Below, piece by piece: positions 1 to 8,265 of a DNA stretch of 64,000 nucleotides. The stretch is from F23-D06 sp963620035. Lineage in GTDB: Bacteria; Bacteroidota; Bacteroidia; Bacteroidales; WCHB1-69. Both the position numbers and the translations under genes were made by a program. How positions within the stretch are numbered: the stretch's first letter is position 1; every line of letters starts with the position of its first letter. Location: NCBI GenBank assembly GCA_963620035.1, contig CAVEXN010000008.1:18346-82345 (forward strand), given 5' to 3'. The notes under the pieces were generated by a model, which saw only the letters and a program-made list of their open reading frames with translations, had not been told where the DNA came from and did not search any database.

Positions 1-7
1 GAAAACT

Positions 8-1450
8 TTAACCGACGTTCTTTGTTTTTTCAATCGAGTTCAACAATTTTCCAATGGTCGTATCTGTAAAGGCTTGCCATATATCCAGATGTATCGGCTG
101 ATATTCATCGAACATCTGCTTCACAAACTGAATTTCAAAAACGAGGCGGAAGTCATTGTCATCGCATTCTGGATTCACTTCCTTCTTTGTACCGACACGG
201 GCAATGTTTATCAAGTACAGGTCTCTCACTCCCTTTCGTTTCATATAAGGCATGAAATAATAGAGCTTATTTAAAGCCACCGTAGAAGGAAATTTTTTCC
301 CTGTATAATAGACCTTTGCAGAGCGGTCTAAATATTGTTCCATATTGTCTGCTTTGACCAAACTTACAAGAAGATGCTTTTGGTTATCAATAACCACATC
401 GTTTTCGTCGTTTTCCAATGAGGCGTTATCAACGATACATTTGGGATATTCAGCCTTAACTTCTTTGAAATCAACAATATGTACGGCAAAGACTTTCTTT
501 AACGATTGAATGACATGCCACATCATTACCGGTGGAACAGCATTTCCAATCGCTTTGTATTGGCGTATTTGAGAAACAGAATCCAGTTTGAATGTATCAG
601 GAAAAGACTGTATGCGGGCAGCTTCACGGGTAGAGAAACGCCTGTATCTTTCGCCAACCATGAATACAGGGTCAGTACTGTTCAAGCTGACCTTTGCCAA
701 ATGTGCGCTCACGGTATTACATGGCTCGTCAAGAGACATCGCTCGTCCCTTGTTCATCTTCTCACGAACTGCCATCATTCCTGCAACCGCTTTTTCGCTG
801 AAGAACAATCCTTCATCATGATTGGCTTCCTCGATAATCACGTCCCCAAGCACTTTGCGCTCTGATGTTTTTACCTTTGTAGGGTACTTGAATTTAGCCA
901 AGTCAGTCTCGTCTCTAAAACCGACGATTATAACACGCTCACGCTTTTGAGGAACCCCATACTCGGAAGCGTTCAGCAGTTTGTGTACCACTTTATATCC
1001 TGCATTTTCAAACTCTTTGATTATCATAGGAAAAGCTTTCCCCTTATTAGCGGATAACAATCCCTTGACATTCTCCGCTATGAAGAAACGCGGTTGGCGT
1101 TCTTTGAGAATTTTTACCATCTCAAAGAAGAGCATACCTCTTTCATCCTTATATCCGAGTCGAGGAGGGTTTTGGGCTGAAATTGAAAATGACTGACAAG
1201 GAAAACCACCTATCAACATATCAAATTCAGGCATCTTGTCAATTTCAATTTGACGGACATCCTTGACTATGCATTTATGAGAAAAGTTCTCATTGTATAT
1301 TTTCGTGCAATACTCATCATTGTCAACAGAATACACGATGTCGAACGGATTCTCTGCATACTCTTTGCCAAGATAAGAAAATCCGCCTACAACCCCTAAA
1401 TCCATACCACCGCATCCACAAAACAAGGATGCTACTTTTATTCTTTCCAT
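8..1450 (-). CDS. C5-cytosine DNA methyltransferase with C-terminal extension
   Basis: Transfers a methyl group from AdoMet to C5 of cytosine, as the protective arm of a restriction-modification operon. Visible C5-MTase motifs: FCGCGG near residue 10 (motif I), PCQ with catalytic Cys85 (motif IV), ENV at 126-128 (VI), QKRER at 168-172 (VIII) and GNAVPP at 302-307 (X). The catalytic domain ends near residue 320. A further ~160 residues of unknown function follow, unusual for a stand-alone enzyme. It is last in a three-gene minus-strand operon, and its start overlaps the end of the upstream nuclease-like gene by 13 bases, which suggests translational coupling. The family call is firm; target specificity cannot be read. 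Confidence 0.95.
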   Translation of the reverse strand: MERIKVASLFCGCGGMDLGVVGGFSYLGKEYAENPFDIVYSVDNDEYCTKIYNENFSHKCIVKDVRQIEIDKMPEFDMLIGGFPCQSFSISAQNPPRLGYKDERGMLFFEMVKILKERQPRFFIAENVKGLLSANKGKAFPMIIKEFENAGYKVVHKLLNASEYGVPQKRERVIIVGFRDETDLAKFKYPTKVKTSERKVLGDVIIEEANHDEGLFFSEKAVAGMMAVREKMNKGRAMSLDEPCNTVSAHLAKVSLNSTDPVFMVGERYRRFSTREAARIQSFPDTFKLDSVSQIRQYKAIGNAVPPVMMWHVIQSLKKVFAVHIVDFKEVKAEYPKCIVDNASLENDENDVVIDNQKHLLVSLVKADNMEQYLDRSAKVYYTGKKFPSTVALNKLYYFMPYMKRKGVRDLYLINIARVGTKKEVNPECDDNDFRLVFEIQFVKQMFDEYQPIHLDIWQAFTDTTIGKLLNSIEKTKNVG

Positions 1451-2922
1451 GTCAGCAACTCTGTTGGTTTGAACAATTCTGTAGAGAATGAGATTTCCAT
1501 GCCATTACGTGGCTCAGCCTCTATCTTGTCAGTTTTATATAAAGATACTGGGTTTCTGAGAACATACAATATCTTGTCTTGTTCACTAAGCATCAGTCGA
1601 TAAATACAATAATGCTCTTTTATCGTTCCTGCAACACGCCATTCATTGGGTGACATGTGAAATCCAAACATTTGTATTTTCTTCTTGCTTATAGTTGTCT
1701 TGACTTCAATGTATCTATGGTCTTCTGTACCATCTGCTTCATAGCTATCTATGTCAAATCCAGGATGATAAGAAGGGCTATCAACAATTTGAACAAGACG
1801 AACGAACTCTTCGTAGCCATTTATCTTTAGGCGCATCTTCTCATGTCCACAAATCATGGCTTCACCCAAGTTTCCGATGTCTTTCATTGTTCTATCATCA
1901 GACGAAACAACCTCCTTGATGCGATCGTCAATAACCACATCTATTGTTCCTGTTTGACCAAACATAGCCTGTACATCCGTCTTGAACAAGTCTGGCTTCA
2001 TAGAATTGTTGACATACTCAAACCATTCAGGCTCTATCTTAGTCAGTTCTATGGTTTCAATGTCTTTCTTGCCGTAAAACGTATCGTACCCCTTGAACCA
2101 TGTTTTGTCATCACGGAATTTTTGGATTGCAGCTACCTCGTTACCCTTGAGATAGTAATATCCATTTGTTGTTGTCAACAAATTGGCTATTTCCATATAG
2201 TCCAAAATATCTTTTGCATAGCGTGTGACATCACCTTTTGTTCGTGGGCTACCTGTCAGTGAACGTATCTTTTTATCTTTCGGATTATAATACTTCACCT
2301 TGTTCTTTCTGTTGTTGAGGATTGTTTGCGCAATTTCATTTGCAGAAACATCTCCACTTGTAACACGAATGTCATTAAAGATACAATATGTAGCTTCCTC
2401 TGCAGACATAGACATTTCCTTAGAACTGTCCTGTTCGCTAAGAATGGTATTTCCTGCAAGCAGAACTTGAATGATAGTACGTGCAGGTTTGAATCTTATG
2501 TTATTGTATATAATGTCTTTGACATCAACTGCTTTCATATGCCCACCGGGGAACTGGAAAGAATACAAGAAAAGACGTAAGAACTGTGTTAAGTCTTGAT
2601 TCTCGTGCAGGAAAACTGCCATTTGTGACGTTTCGGTAATGTCAGCATCTTTATCCTCTTTGTAGAAGCCAAAAAGAGCTGGTATCTCTGTACGCCAGTT
2701 GTCAAGGGTCTTTTTTGTCATGCCAATGTTCCCAGGAAACATCTTTATAGCATTGAGATACTTCTGATTGTACTCGGAGCATGAACATTGAGGTATCCGA
2801 CAACACTCGTTAGCCATATACAACAACACATTTTCAATGTTGCTTTTGAAACGAGGTCTAACGAAATGAATTCTAAACCAATATTTATCAGGTATCTGAT
2901 AGTAATTTATTTTGTCTGACAT
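1438..2922 (-). CDS. Putative restriction endonuclease with DUF3883 (PD-(D/E)XK-like) domain
   Basis: A 494-residue protein between two C5 methyltransferases, in the position expected for the restriction enzyme. The C-terminal third carries PGFD (387-390) followed by IEVKTT (EVK at 406-408), the D...ExK spacing of DUF3883 / PD-(D/E)XK nuclease folds. The N-terminal ~300 residues are unfamiliar; a winged-helix-like stretch around 230-260 may bind DNA. It overlaps the upstream methyltransferase by 16 bases and the downstream one by 13, so the three genes are one transcription unit. The nuclease role is inferred from this fold motif and the context. Confidence 0.7.
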   Translation of the reverse strand: MSDKINYYQIPDKYWFRIHFVRPRFKSNIENVLLYMANECCRIPQCSCSEYNQKYLNAIKMFPGNIGMTKKTLDNWRTEIPALFGFYKEDKDADITETSQMAVFLHENQDLTQFLRLFLYSFQFPGGHMKAVDVKDIIYNNIRFKPARTIIQVLLAGNTILSEQDSSKEMSMSAEEATYCIFNDIRVTSGDVSANEIAQTILNNRKNKVKYYNPKDKKIRSLTGSPRTKGDVTRYAKDILDYMEIANLLTTTNGYYYLKGNEVAAIQKFRDDKTWFKGYDTFYGKKDIETIELTKIEPEWFEYVNNSMKPDLFKTDVQAMFGQTGTIDVVIDDRIKEVVSSDDRTMKDIGNLGEAMICGHEKMRLKINGYEEFVRLVQIVDSPSYHPGFDIDSYEADGTEDHRYIEVKTTISKKKIQMFGFHMSPNEWRVAGTIKEHYCIYRLMLSEQDKILYVLRNPVSLYKTDKIEAEPRNGMEISFSTELFKPTELLTWKE

Positions 2923-3959
2923 AATTGTTTCTTTAAATGTTCTGCAATAGCCTGTGCCATAATTGGTGGTACGGCATTACCTACTTGCTTGTATTGGCTA
3001 GTCTTGCTGCACAAGAAAATGAAATCATCTGGAAATGATTGGATTCTCGCACTTTCACGAACCGTTGGAACTCTATTCCATTTATAATGGAAATGATGCC
3101 TATGTCCCGTGTCAATGGTGATACTTGGCTTTTGACTGTTCAAGCGAGTCCACGCTATATGAACCTTTCTGGTTTCTTGCAACTCTTTTGGCAAATCTTT
3201 ATAATTTCCACCATCAGGAACCATTGCTATAATGCGTTTGGTCTGTTCATTATGTAGCGTAATATCGTGATTCCATACCACATTGCTGCTTGCTCGCATC
3301 AGGCGTTGATAGTCACAACTTGGAGCGATGGGATATGGCGTTTCGTCGACAATGGAGTCTTCCGTCAAATCGCCTAGTGCTTCCTCTGTTGTAACACGAT
3401 GCTCTACTGTCGGAATGTTGAAGTCGAAAACCCCGTTGCGCAATCCTACAAAAACTGCTCGTCGCCGATTTTGCGGAACGCCATAATCAGAGGCAAGAAG
3501 AACTCTTGTTTCTACATGATAACCCAATTCTTGGAAGTCGTCAAGTATTGACTGCTTAACAACTCCCTCTCCAATAGACAATATATTGGGAACATTTTCC
3601 ATTACAAATGCACTTGGCTTGAAGTATGCTACCATACGAACAAAGCCTTTATATAACTTATTTCTTTCGTCATCAACGATACGTTTACCTGCCACGGAAA
3701 ATCCCTGACATGGCGGACCGCCTATTATTACGTCAACGTTTTTTGTCCCAAGGAGAGTGCTTACATCGTCGCCCGTCAAAGACGACATGTCAGCGCATAG
3801 CGTATTGCTGTTATGGTGGTTGAATTTGTACGTTTCGAGCGCGTCTTGCCATTTGTCGATGCCAAGCAGCACGTCAAAGCCCGCTTTTTCAAAGCCGAGC
3901 GACAAACCGCCACATCCGCAGAACAGGTCTAAAACCGTATAAGATTGTTCTTTGTTCAT
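2907..3959 (-). CDS. C5-cytosine DNA methyltransferase
   Basis: A second cytosine methyltransferase of normal length (350 aa), first gene of the operon. Motifs: DLFCGCGG near residue 11, PPCQG with Cys84, ENV at 121-123, QNRRR from 163, and GNAVPP near 329. It resembles the distal methyltransferase only at the family motifs, so the pair is not a recent duplication. Two different C5 enzymes with one nuclease-like gene usually means that each methylates one strand of an asymmetric site, as in systems like LlaJI; this is an inference. A TATCTTTG -7 box lies upstream at 4053-4060. Confidence 0.95.
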   Translation of the reverse strand: MNKEQSYTVLDLFCGCGGLSLGFEKAGFDVLLGIDKWQDALETYKFNHHNSNTLCADMSSLTGDDVSTLLGTKNVDVIIGGPPCQGFSVAGKRIVDDERNKLYKGFVRMVAYFKPSAFVMENVPNILSIGEGVVKQSILDDFQELGYHVETRVLLASDYGVPQNRRRAVFVGLRNGVFDFNIPTVEHRVTTEEALGDLTEDSIVDETPYPIAPSCDYQRLMRASSNVVWNHDITLHNEQTKRIIAMVPDGGNYKDLPKELQETRKVHIAWTRLNSQKPSITIDTGHRHHFHYKWNRVPTVRESARIQSFPDDFIFLCSKTSQYKQVGNAVPPIMAQAIAEHLKKQLCQTK

Positions 3960-4052
3960 TCTCCCAAACTTCTATGTTCCCCAAAAATGCACCTGAAAAA
4001 TTATTTGCCCGTTATGCCAAACAAGATAAGGCTGTCATTTTTTAAAACGTGG

Positions 4053-4060
4053 CAAAGATA
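4053..4060 (-). promoter_or_regulatory. Bacteroidetes -7 box for the R-M operon
   Basis: Reads TATCTTTG on the minus strand and matches TAnnTTTG. It would start a transcript about 85 bases before the methyltransferase start at 3959. No convincing -33 element was found. Confidence 0.55.
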
Positions 4061-4111
4061 GGAAAAAGTAACAGTTACAGAATAGGGAGATGCCGATTGA
4101 CTCTTGATGTT

Positions 4112-5227
4112 TCATTTCAACTTGTCGTACACCTCGTCAGTTACAGGCTCCAGCCAGTCTGTGGTGGCGTTGTCGGCAGGCACTGCAATGGCGATGTGTT
4201 GAAACCAGGAGTCGGCGGTGGCGCCGTGCCAATGTTTAACTTCTGCGGGGATGTTCACGACATCGCCGGGGCGAAGCTTGCGTGCCGGCTTCTCCCATTC
4301 TTGATACCATCCTTCGCCGCCAACGCAAATCAGAATCTGCCCGCCTTTGTGGTGAACGTGCCAGTTGTTGCGGCATCGCGGCTCAAAGGTTACGTTCGAC
4401 ATGGGCAGCCCCTCTGAGAGCAACGGGGCGAGGTAGCTGTTACCGATGAAATACCGGGCGTATGCCGTATTCAAGTCCCCTTGCGGGAACATCATCTGCT
4501 CTACAGGCTTGCCCTCATCGAACGGCTCGCCCAACACTTCTGCTATGGCTTTGGCAGCACGGTACGATTCCGGCGCGCCAACTTTCTCGGCCAACACGTT
4601 TGTGATGGCATGCAATTGGGCATCGCTGACGCCCATGTTACGGGCACCGGCAATGTGCGACTTCAACTGCGGCTCAACACCCGGCATCGAGGAGAGCGCA
4701 CTCACGGTGATGATTTCTCGCTCTGCAAAGGTCAGGATGTCCCGGGCAAAGATGTCTCCGAAGAGATGCGCTTTCAGGTAATAGTCTGTCGCGGAAGCAA
4801 AAGTGTAGGTAAAAGGTGTGCCGCCCACGAGTTTAGTCTGCACTGCCGTGCCCTGCGCCAAGGCGTTGTAATCTGGCGTGAGCGGCGACGCATCGCGTCC
4901 CTGCTCATTGTGGATGCCTTGCGCTTGCCGGGCCTCGATTACCGATTGTAGCGCGGCAAGACCGTTCAGACTGCGCGGAAACCCCGTGTAGGCGTAAAGG
5001 TGCGAGAGTTCTTCTTTCAGTTCATTGATGGTCAGTCCGGCGTTGAGGGCATCAGACAGGGCGATTTTCAGCCTTTCGATATCGCCTTTGGCTTCAAAAG
5101 CGGCCACGGTGACCAAGTTCTGTTGTTTTTTGTTCAATGCATCCATATTGTGCTGTGCTTTAGTTGCAGATATGCCGCCGGCGATTAAAATGAAAGTCAA
5201 AGCGACGATATTGTTGAGGTTTTCCAT
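4112..5227 (-). CDS. Exported carboxymuconolactone decarboxylase-cupin fusion protein
   Basis: The N-terminus has a signal peptide ending near ATKAQ (about residue 25). Two carboxymuconolactone decarboxylase (CMD) domains follow, about 30-95 and 165-235. The C-terminal cupin (about 280-350) contains WHVHHKGGQ and PGDVVNIPAEVKHWH, the metal-binding His pattern. Neither CMD repeat shows the CxxC of AhpD-type peroxidase-like members, so a redox role is not supported. Such CMD-cupin proteins occur beside quinone- or aromatic-modifying enzymes, but the substrate is unknown. It is monocistronic, with a TATCTTTG -7 box at 5281-5288. Confidence 0.85.
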   Translation of the reverse strand: MENLNNIVALTFILIAGGISATKAQHNMDALNKKQQNLVTVAAFEAKGDIERLKIALSDALNAGLTINELKEELSHLYAYTGFPRSLNGLAALQSVIEARQAQGIHNEQGRDASPLTPDYNALAQGTAVQTKLVGGTPFTYTFASATDYYLKAHLFGDIFARDILTFAEREIITVSALSSMPGVEPQLKSHIAGARNMGVSDAQLHAITNVLAEKVGAPESYRAAKAIAEVLGEPFDEGKPVEQMMFPQGDLNTAYARYFIGNSYLAPLLSEGLPMSNVTFEPRCRNNWHVHHKGGQILICVGGEGWYQEWEKPARKLRPGDVVNIPAEVKHWHGATADSWFQHIAIAVPADNATTDWLEPVTDEVYDKLK

Positions 5228-5280
5228 TGTTGTTATTATTTGTTAATCAACATAGAAAGACAATCTTGTGAATTTGGCGG

Positions 5281-5288
5281 CAAAGATA
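5281..5288 (-). promoter_or_regulatory. -7 box for the CMD-cupin gene
   Basis: TATCTTTG on the minus strand, placing transcription start about 47 bases before the start codon at 5227. A rich A/T tract lies upstream. Confidence 0.55.
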
Positions 5289-5352
5289 CAGTCTTATCTC
5301 GTTTCTTGATGATAAAAAAAAAGTATTAGACAACTATAATGACGGTTGTCAG

Positions 5353-5428
5353 GGCTACCGCATGAACGGGCCAACAGATTGCGGCATGGTGTTTTGCAAT
5401 GATGACAAAAACATTTTCTCCCGGAATT
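5353..5428 (+). repeat. Dispersed intergenic repeat, copy 1
   Basis: About 75 bases beginning GGCTACCGCATGAACGGG and ending near ACATTTTCTCCCGG align base for base, with a modest number of substitutions, to 10851-10926. Both copies contain an inner inverted repeat (CCGCA ... TGCGG). Both lie between genes in the same orientation. The small frames across it are not conserved between the two copies, so it is probably not coding. Confidence 0.65.
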
Positions 5429-5596
5429 GCATTTCGGGCTGCTTCCAGTCGTTTTTTCGGGAGGAATGGGCATGCCGAAGCCGCACCCAAGTCAATGGAG
5501 CCTCTCCGAGGCTCGACAATGAAGAAAGGGCATCTGAACGACATGCGTAACGCCTCTAAGTTCTAAACTCTATATTTTAAGTTCTAAACCCAGTTT

Positions 5597-5655
5597 CAGA
5601 CGGCAGCCGCTTTTTTTATAGTTTTGCAACCGCAATCAAACTCGGCAGCCGTCTG
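5597..5655 (+). promoter_or_regulatory. Promoter flanked by a 13-base inverted repeat
   Basis: The arms CAGACGGCAGCCG (5597-5609) and CGGCAGCCGTCTG (5643-5655) are inverted repeats with one mismatch. Between them lies TAGTTTTG (5619-5626), a TAnnTTTG -7 box. Transcription would start near 5633, so only the right arm is transcribed. This looks more like a regulator-binding dyad around the promoter than an RNA hairpin. Confidence 0.5.
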
Positions 5656-5715
5656 GCTTTGTTTGGAGTTTTCTTATTGCAAACAGAATATGAATACGCT
5701 ATCTTTTACTGCTAC

Positions 5716-8055
5716 ATGAAAAAAAACATCCCTCTTTTCGTGCCGACCGTCCTCTTTGCAGCCCTCGTCTCTATTGCCGCGAACGTTGCGGCGCAAAACA
5801 TCAGCGATTCGCTGCATGTGGCACACTACGACCTCTCGCTCGACATGACCGACTTCGGGCATCACACCATCGGCGGCTATGCCGACCTCACGCTCGTGAC
5901 AGAAGCAGACAGCCTCGACACGTTCACCCTCGACTTGCAAGGATTGACCGTTGATTCTGTGGAGGTCTCGGGGCAGTCGCTTGCGTTCAGCCGCTATGGG
6001 CACAAACTGGCCATCCCCTTTGCCACGCACTCTGGAGACACCACTATTGTCAGGGTTTATTACCATGGCACGCCGGTGCAGGACAGCAGATGGGGCGGTT
6101 TTTACTATTCGGGCGAGTATTGCTACAATATGGGCGTGGCATTCGACAGTCAGCCGCACAATTTCGGCAGGTGCTGGTTTCCGTGCCTCGATGTGTTCAC
6201 AGACAAGTCAACCTATACGATGCGCATACGCACCGAAGCGGGCAAGATGGCGGTGTGCGGCGGCATGCTTGCCGACTCTGCCGCCAATGCCGACGGCAGC
6301 CGGCTGTGGACCTGGCAACTGGAACAGCCTGTTCCAACATACCTCGCCTCGGTGGCCGTGGGGCCTTACCGCCTCTATCAAGACACCTTTCAGGGCATGC
6401 AAGCGGTCATCCCTATCAACATCTATGCACAGCCCGGCACGATAGGCAACGTGCCGGGCTCGTTTGTGCATCTCAAAGAGGTGTTGCGCGCATACGAGTC
6501 GCGGTTCGGGCCGTACCGCTGGCCTCGGGTGGGCTATGTGGCCGTCAACTTCACGAGCGGCGCCATGGAACACGCCACCAACATCGCCTATCCTAATGTC
6601 GCCATTGACGGAACTGCCGCCAACGAAACGCTCTATGCGCACGAGCTTTTCCACCTCTGGTTCGGCGACCTGATTACCTGCAGCCGCGCCGAGGAGATGT
6701 GGCTCAACGAGGGCTTCGCCTCCTATTCCGAAGCGCTGACAAAAGAGGTGCTCTACGGCACGGAGTCCTACCGCGACTATATCCGCGATGTCCACCATTC
6801 CACCTTGAAAAGCATCGTCAAGGACGATGGAGGACATTACGCGCTTGACAATGTCCCGCAGGAGGTCACCTATGGCACGCACTCCTATCAGAAAGGCGCG
6901 CTGGTCGTACACACCTTGCGGCATTACATGGGCGACTCGCTTTTCTTCAACAGCTGCAAGGCCATGCTCAACCAATATGCGTTCCAAAACATAACAACCG
7001 AACAATTATTCCAATGTCTTGCTCAAAACAGCGGAATGGATTTGGAAGACTTCTACCAAGGTTGGGTACACCAGCCCGGTTTCCTCCATTTCTCCATCGA
7101 TTCCGTTGTTCCTGCGGATGGCGGCAATTACCATGTCTATATGCGGCAGAAACTCTCTGGCGCCACACATTATGCGGACGGCAACAAGTTGGATTTGACT
7201 TTCGTGTCACAATGGCGCGAGTTTTTCACTGTCGAAAACGTCATGTTCTCCGGCGAAACCGGCGTCGTTGAAGTGAATGTTCCCTTTGTGCCGGTGTTTG
7301 CTATGGTGGACTATTACGAAAAAGTGGCGGATGCCACCATCGACTATGCCGAAACGCTGGTGCCGGGCGAACGGCGAACCTTGGGCAATGCGTATTGCAC
7401 AGTGCGGCTTGACAATTTCCCGGACACGGTGCTGGTGCGCATAGAGCACAATATGGCGGAGCCCGACCGTCCGCAGCAGCTTCCGGACGGCATCGACAAG
7501 ATGTCTGACAACCATTACTGGAACATCAATATGGCATACCGGCAAGATGTGAACACTGTGCCCACAGGAGCGCTGCAGTTCAAATTCTTGCGAGGCAATG
7601 CATACCTGCCCGACCAAGGACTTTTTGACGGCGGCTATACGCCCGAGAACCTGAAGTTGCTCTATCGTCAAACAACAGCCGACCCCTGGCAAATCATACA
7701 TGCAGAGCGAGGCGGCTCGTCATATTCCGGCTATCTTGAAACCGATATGCTACAGTCGGGCCAATACGTACTTGCGGTCGGCGAACCGGCCGCCGGCATT
7801 GCAGAACATAGCAGAAGCATAAAACTATATCTGACACCGAATCCGGCTTCCGATTGCCTGGATATATGGGCGGATGATATAGAAACGACTTTGCCCGCCA
7901 CCATCTACGACACGAGCGGAAAGGCTGTGAAGCGAATAACCTTAACAACTGGTCACAACCGCCTGAAAGTGTCGTCGCTTTCTAAAGGAATCTATATTCT
8001 GAACGTGACACTCCCCGACGGGAGCGGCATGTCCAAAAGGTTCGCGGTGAACTGA
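5716..8055 (+). CDS. Secreted M1-family aminopeptidase with T9SS sorting domain
   Basis: A zinc metallo-aminopeptidase acting outside the cytoplasm. From the start chosen here, HELFH lies at 309-313 with the third ligand in WLNEG (Glu332), the HExxH-18-E pattern of M1 enzymes; GAMEH upstream corresponds to the substrate-binding GxMEN loop. The signal peptide ends around AANVAAQ. The last ~75 residues (LTPNPASD ... GIYILNV) are a type A T9SS C-terminal sorting domain, so the protein is probably secreted by T9SS and anchored at the cell surface. The ATG at 5716 is chosen because MKKN followed by a hydrophobic run gives a proper signal peptide; the 19 residues upstream do not. Confidence 0.92.
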   Translation: MKKNIPLFVPTVLFAALVSIAANVAAQNISDSLHVAHYDLSLDMTDFGHHTIGGYADLTLVTEADSLDTFTLDLQGLTVDSVEVSGQSLAFSRYGHKLAIPFATHSGDTTIVRVYYHGTPVQDSRWGGFYYSGEYCYNMGVAFDSQPHNFGRCWFPCLDVFTDKSTYTMRIRTEAGKMAVCGGMLADSAANADGSRLWTWQLEQPVPTYLASVAVGPYRLYQDTFQGMQAVIPINIYAQPGTIGNVPGSFVHLKEVLRAYESRFGPYRWPRVGYVAVNFTSGAMEHATNIAYPNVAIDGTAANETLYAHELFHLWFGDLITCSRAEEMWLNEGFASYSEALTKEVLYGTESYRDYIRDVHHSTLKSIVKDDGGHYALDNVPQEVTYGTHSYQKGALVVHTLRHYMGDSLFFNSCKAMLNQYAFQNITTEQLFQCLAQNSGMDLEDFYQGWVHQPGFLHFSIDSVVPADGGNYHVYMRQKLSGATHYADGNKLDLTFVSQWREFFTVENVMFSGETGVVEVNVPFVPVFAMVDYYEKVADATIDYAETLVPGERRTLGNAYCTVRLDNFPDTVLVRIEHNMAEPDRPQQLPDGIDKMSDNHYWNINMAYRQDVNTVPTGALQFKFLRGNAYLPDQGLFDGGYTPENLKLLYRQTTADPWQIIHAERGGSSYSGYLETDMLQSGQYVLAVGEPAAGIAEHSRSIKLYLTPNPASDCLDIWADDIETTLPATIYDTSGKAVKRITLTTGHNRLKVSSLSKGIYILNVTLPDGSGMSKRFAVN

Positions 8056-8103
8056 GACTTGAGATGGGTCTATAGGCGTAACGCCTCTGAAATCTATGGC
8101 CGT

Positions 8104-8129
8104 GTGTAATTTTCTCCAGAAAATTACAC
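8104..8129 (+). terminator. Perfect inverted repeat, possible terminator
   Basis: Arms GTGTAATTTTCT and AGAAAATTACAC separated by CC, 48 bases after the M1 peptidase stop and just before the tRNA promoter. As RNA it is an A/U-rich hairpin followed by a T-rich run, so termination is likely. A protein-binding dyad cannot be excluded. Confidence 0.5.
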
Positions 8130-8144
8130 ATTTATAATTTTTGT

Positions 8145-8152
8145 TATTTTTG
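8145..8152 (+). promoter_or_regulatory. -7 box of the tRNA-Leu transcription unit
   Basis: TATTTTTG matches TAnnTTTG and lies 17 bases before the tRNA 5' end, a normal spacing for a short tRNA leader. Confidence 0.55.
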
Positions 8153-8169
8153 CGCCCTCAAATTCGGAA

Positions 8170-8254
8170 GCGGATATGGCGTAATTGGTAGCCGCGCCAG
8201 ACTTAGGATCTGGTGGTGTGAGCCGTGGGGGTTCGAGTCCCCCTATCCGCACCA
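8170..8254 (+). tRNA. tRNA-Leu (anticodon UAG)
   Basis: Acceptor stem GCGGATA pairs with TATCCGC. The anticodon stem CCAGA/TCTGG encloses CTTAGGA with anticodon TAG (8204-8206). A long class II variable arm and a T arm of GGGGG-TTCGAGT-CCCCC follow. The discriminator A and an encoded CCA end at 8254. It reads CUA/CUN leucine codons. An outer-membrane protein gene starts 12 bases after the CCA, so the two are probably on one primary transcript. Confidence 0.97.
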
Positions 8255-8265
8255 AAAGTTGTATT

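Larger units (their letters stand above)
5228..5715. other. 488-base intergenic region
   Basis: It holds the leftward promoter of the CMD-cupin gene (5281-5288), the dispersed repeat (5353-5428) with possible extension to about 5545, a 10-base direct repeat AGTTCTAAAC near 5560-5590, and the dyad-flanked promoter of the M1 peptidase (5597-5655). I see no convincing protein gene. Confidence 0.6.

Noticed and set aside
5326..5544. 72-residue minus-strand frame across the dispersed repeat
   Set aside because: The second repeat copy does not keep the frame, and no start or promoter supports it.
8070..8085. GCGTAACGCCTCT shared with about 5547
   Set aside because: Only 13 bases and partly palindromic; too short to call a repeat family without genome-wide counts.
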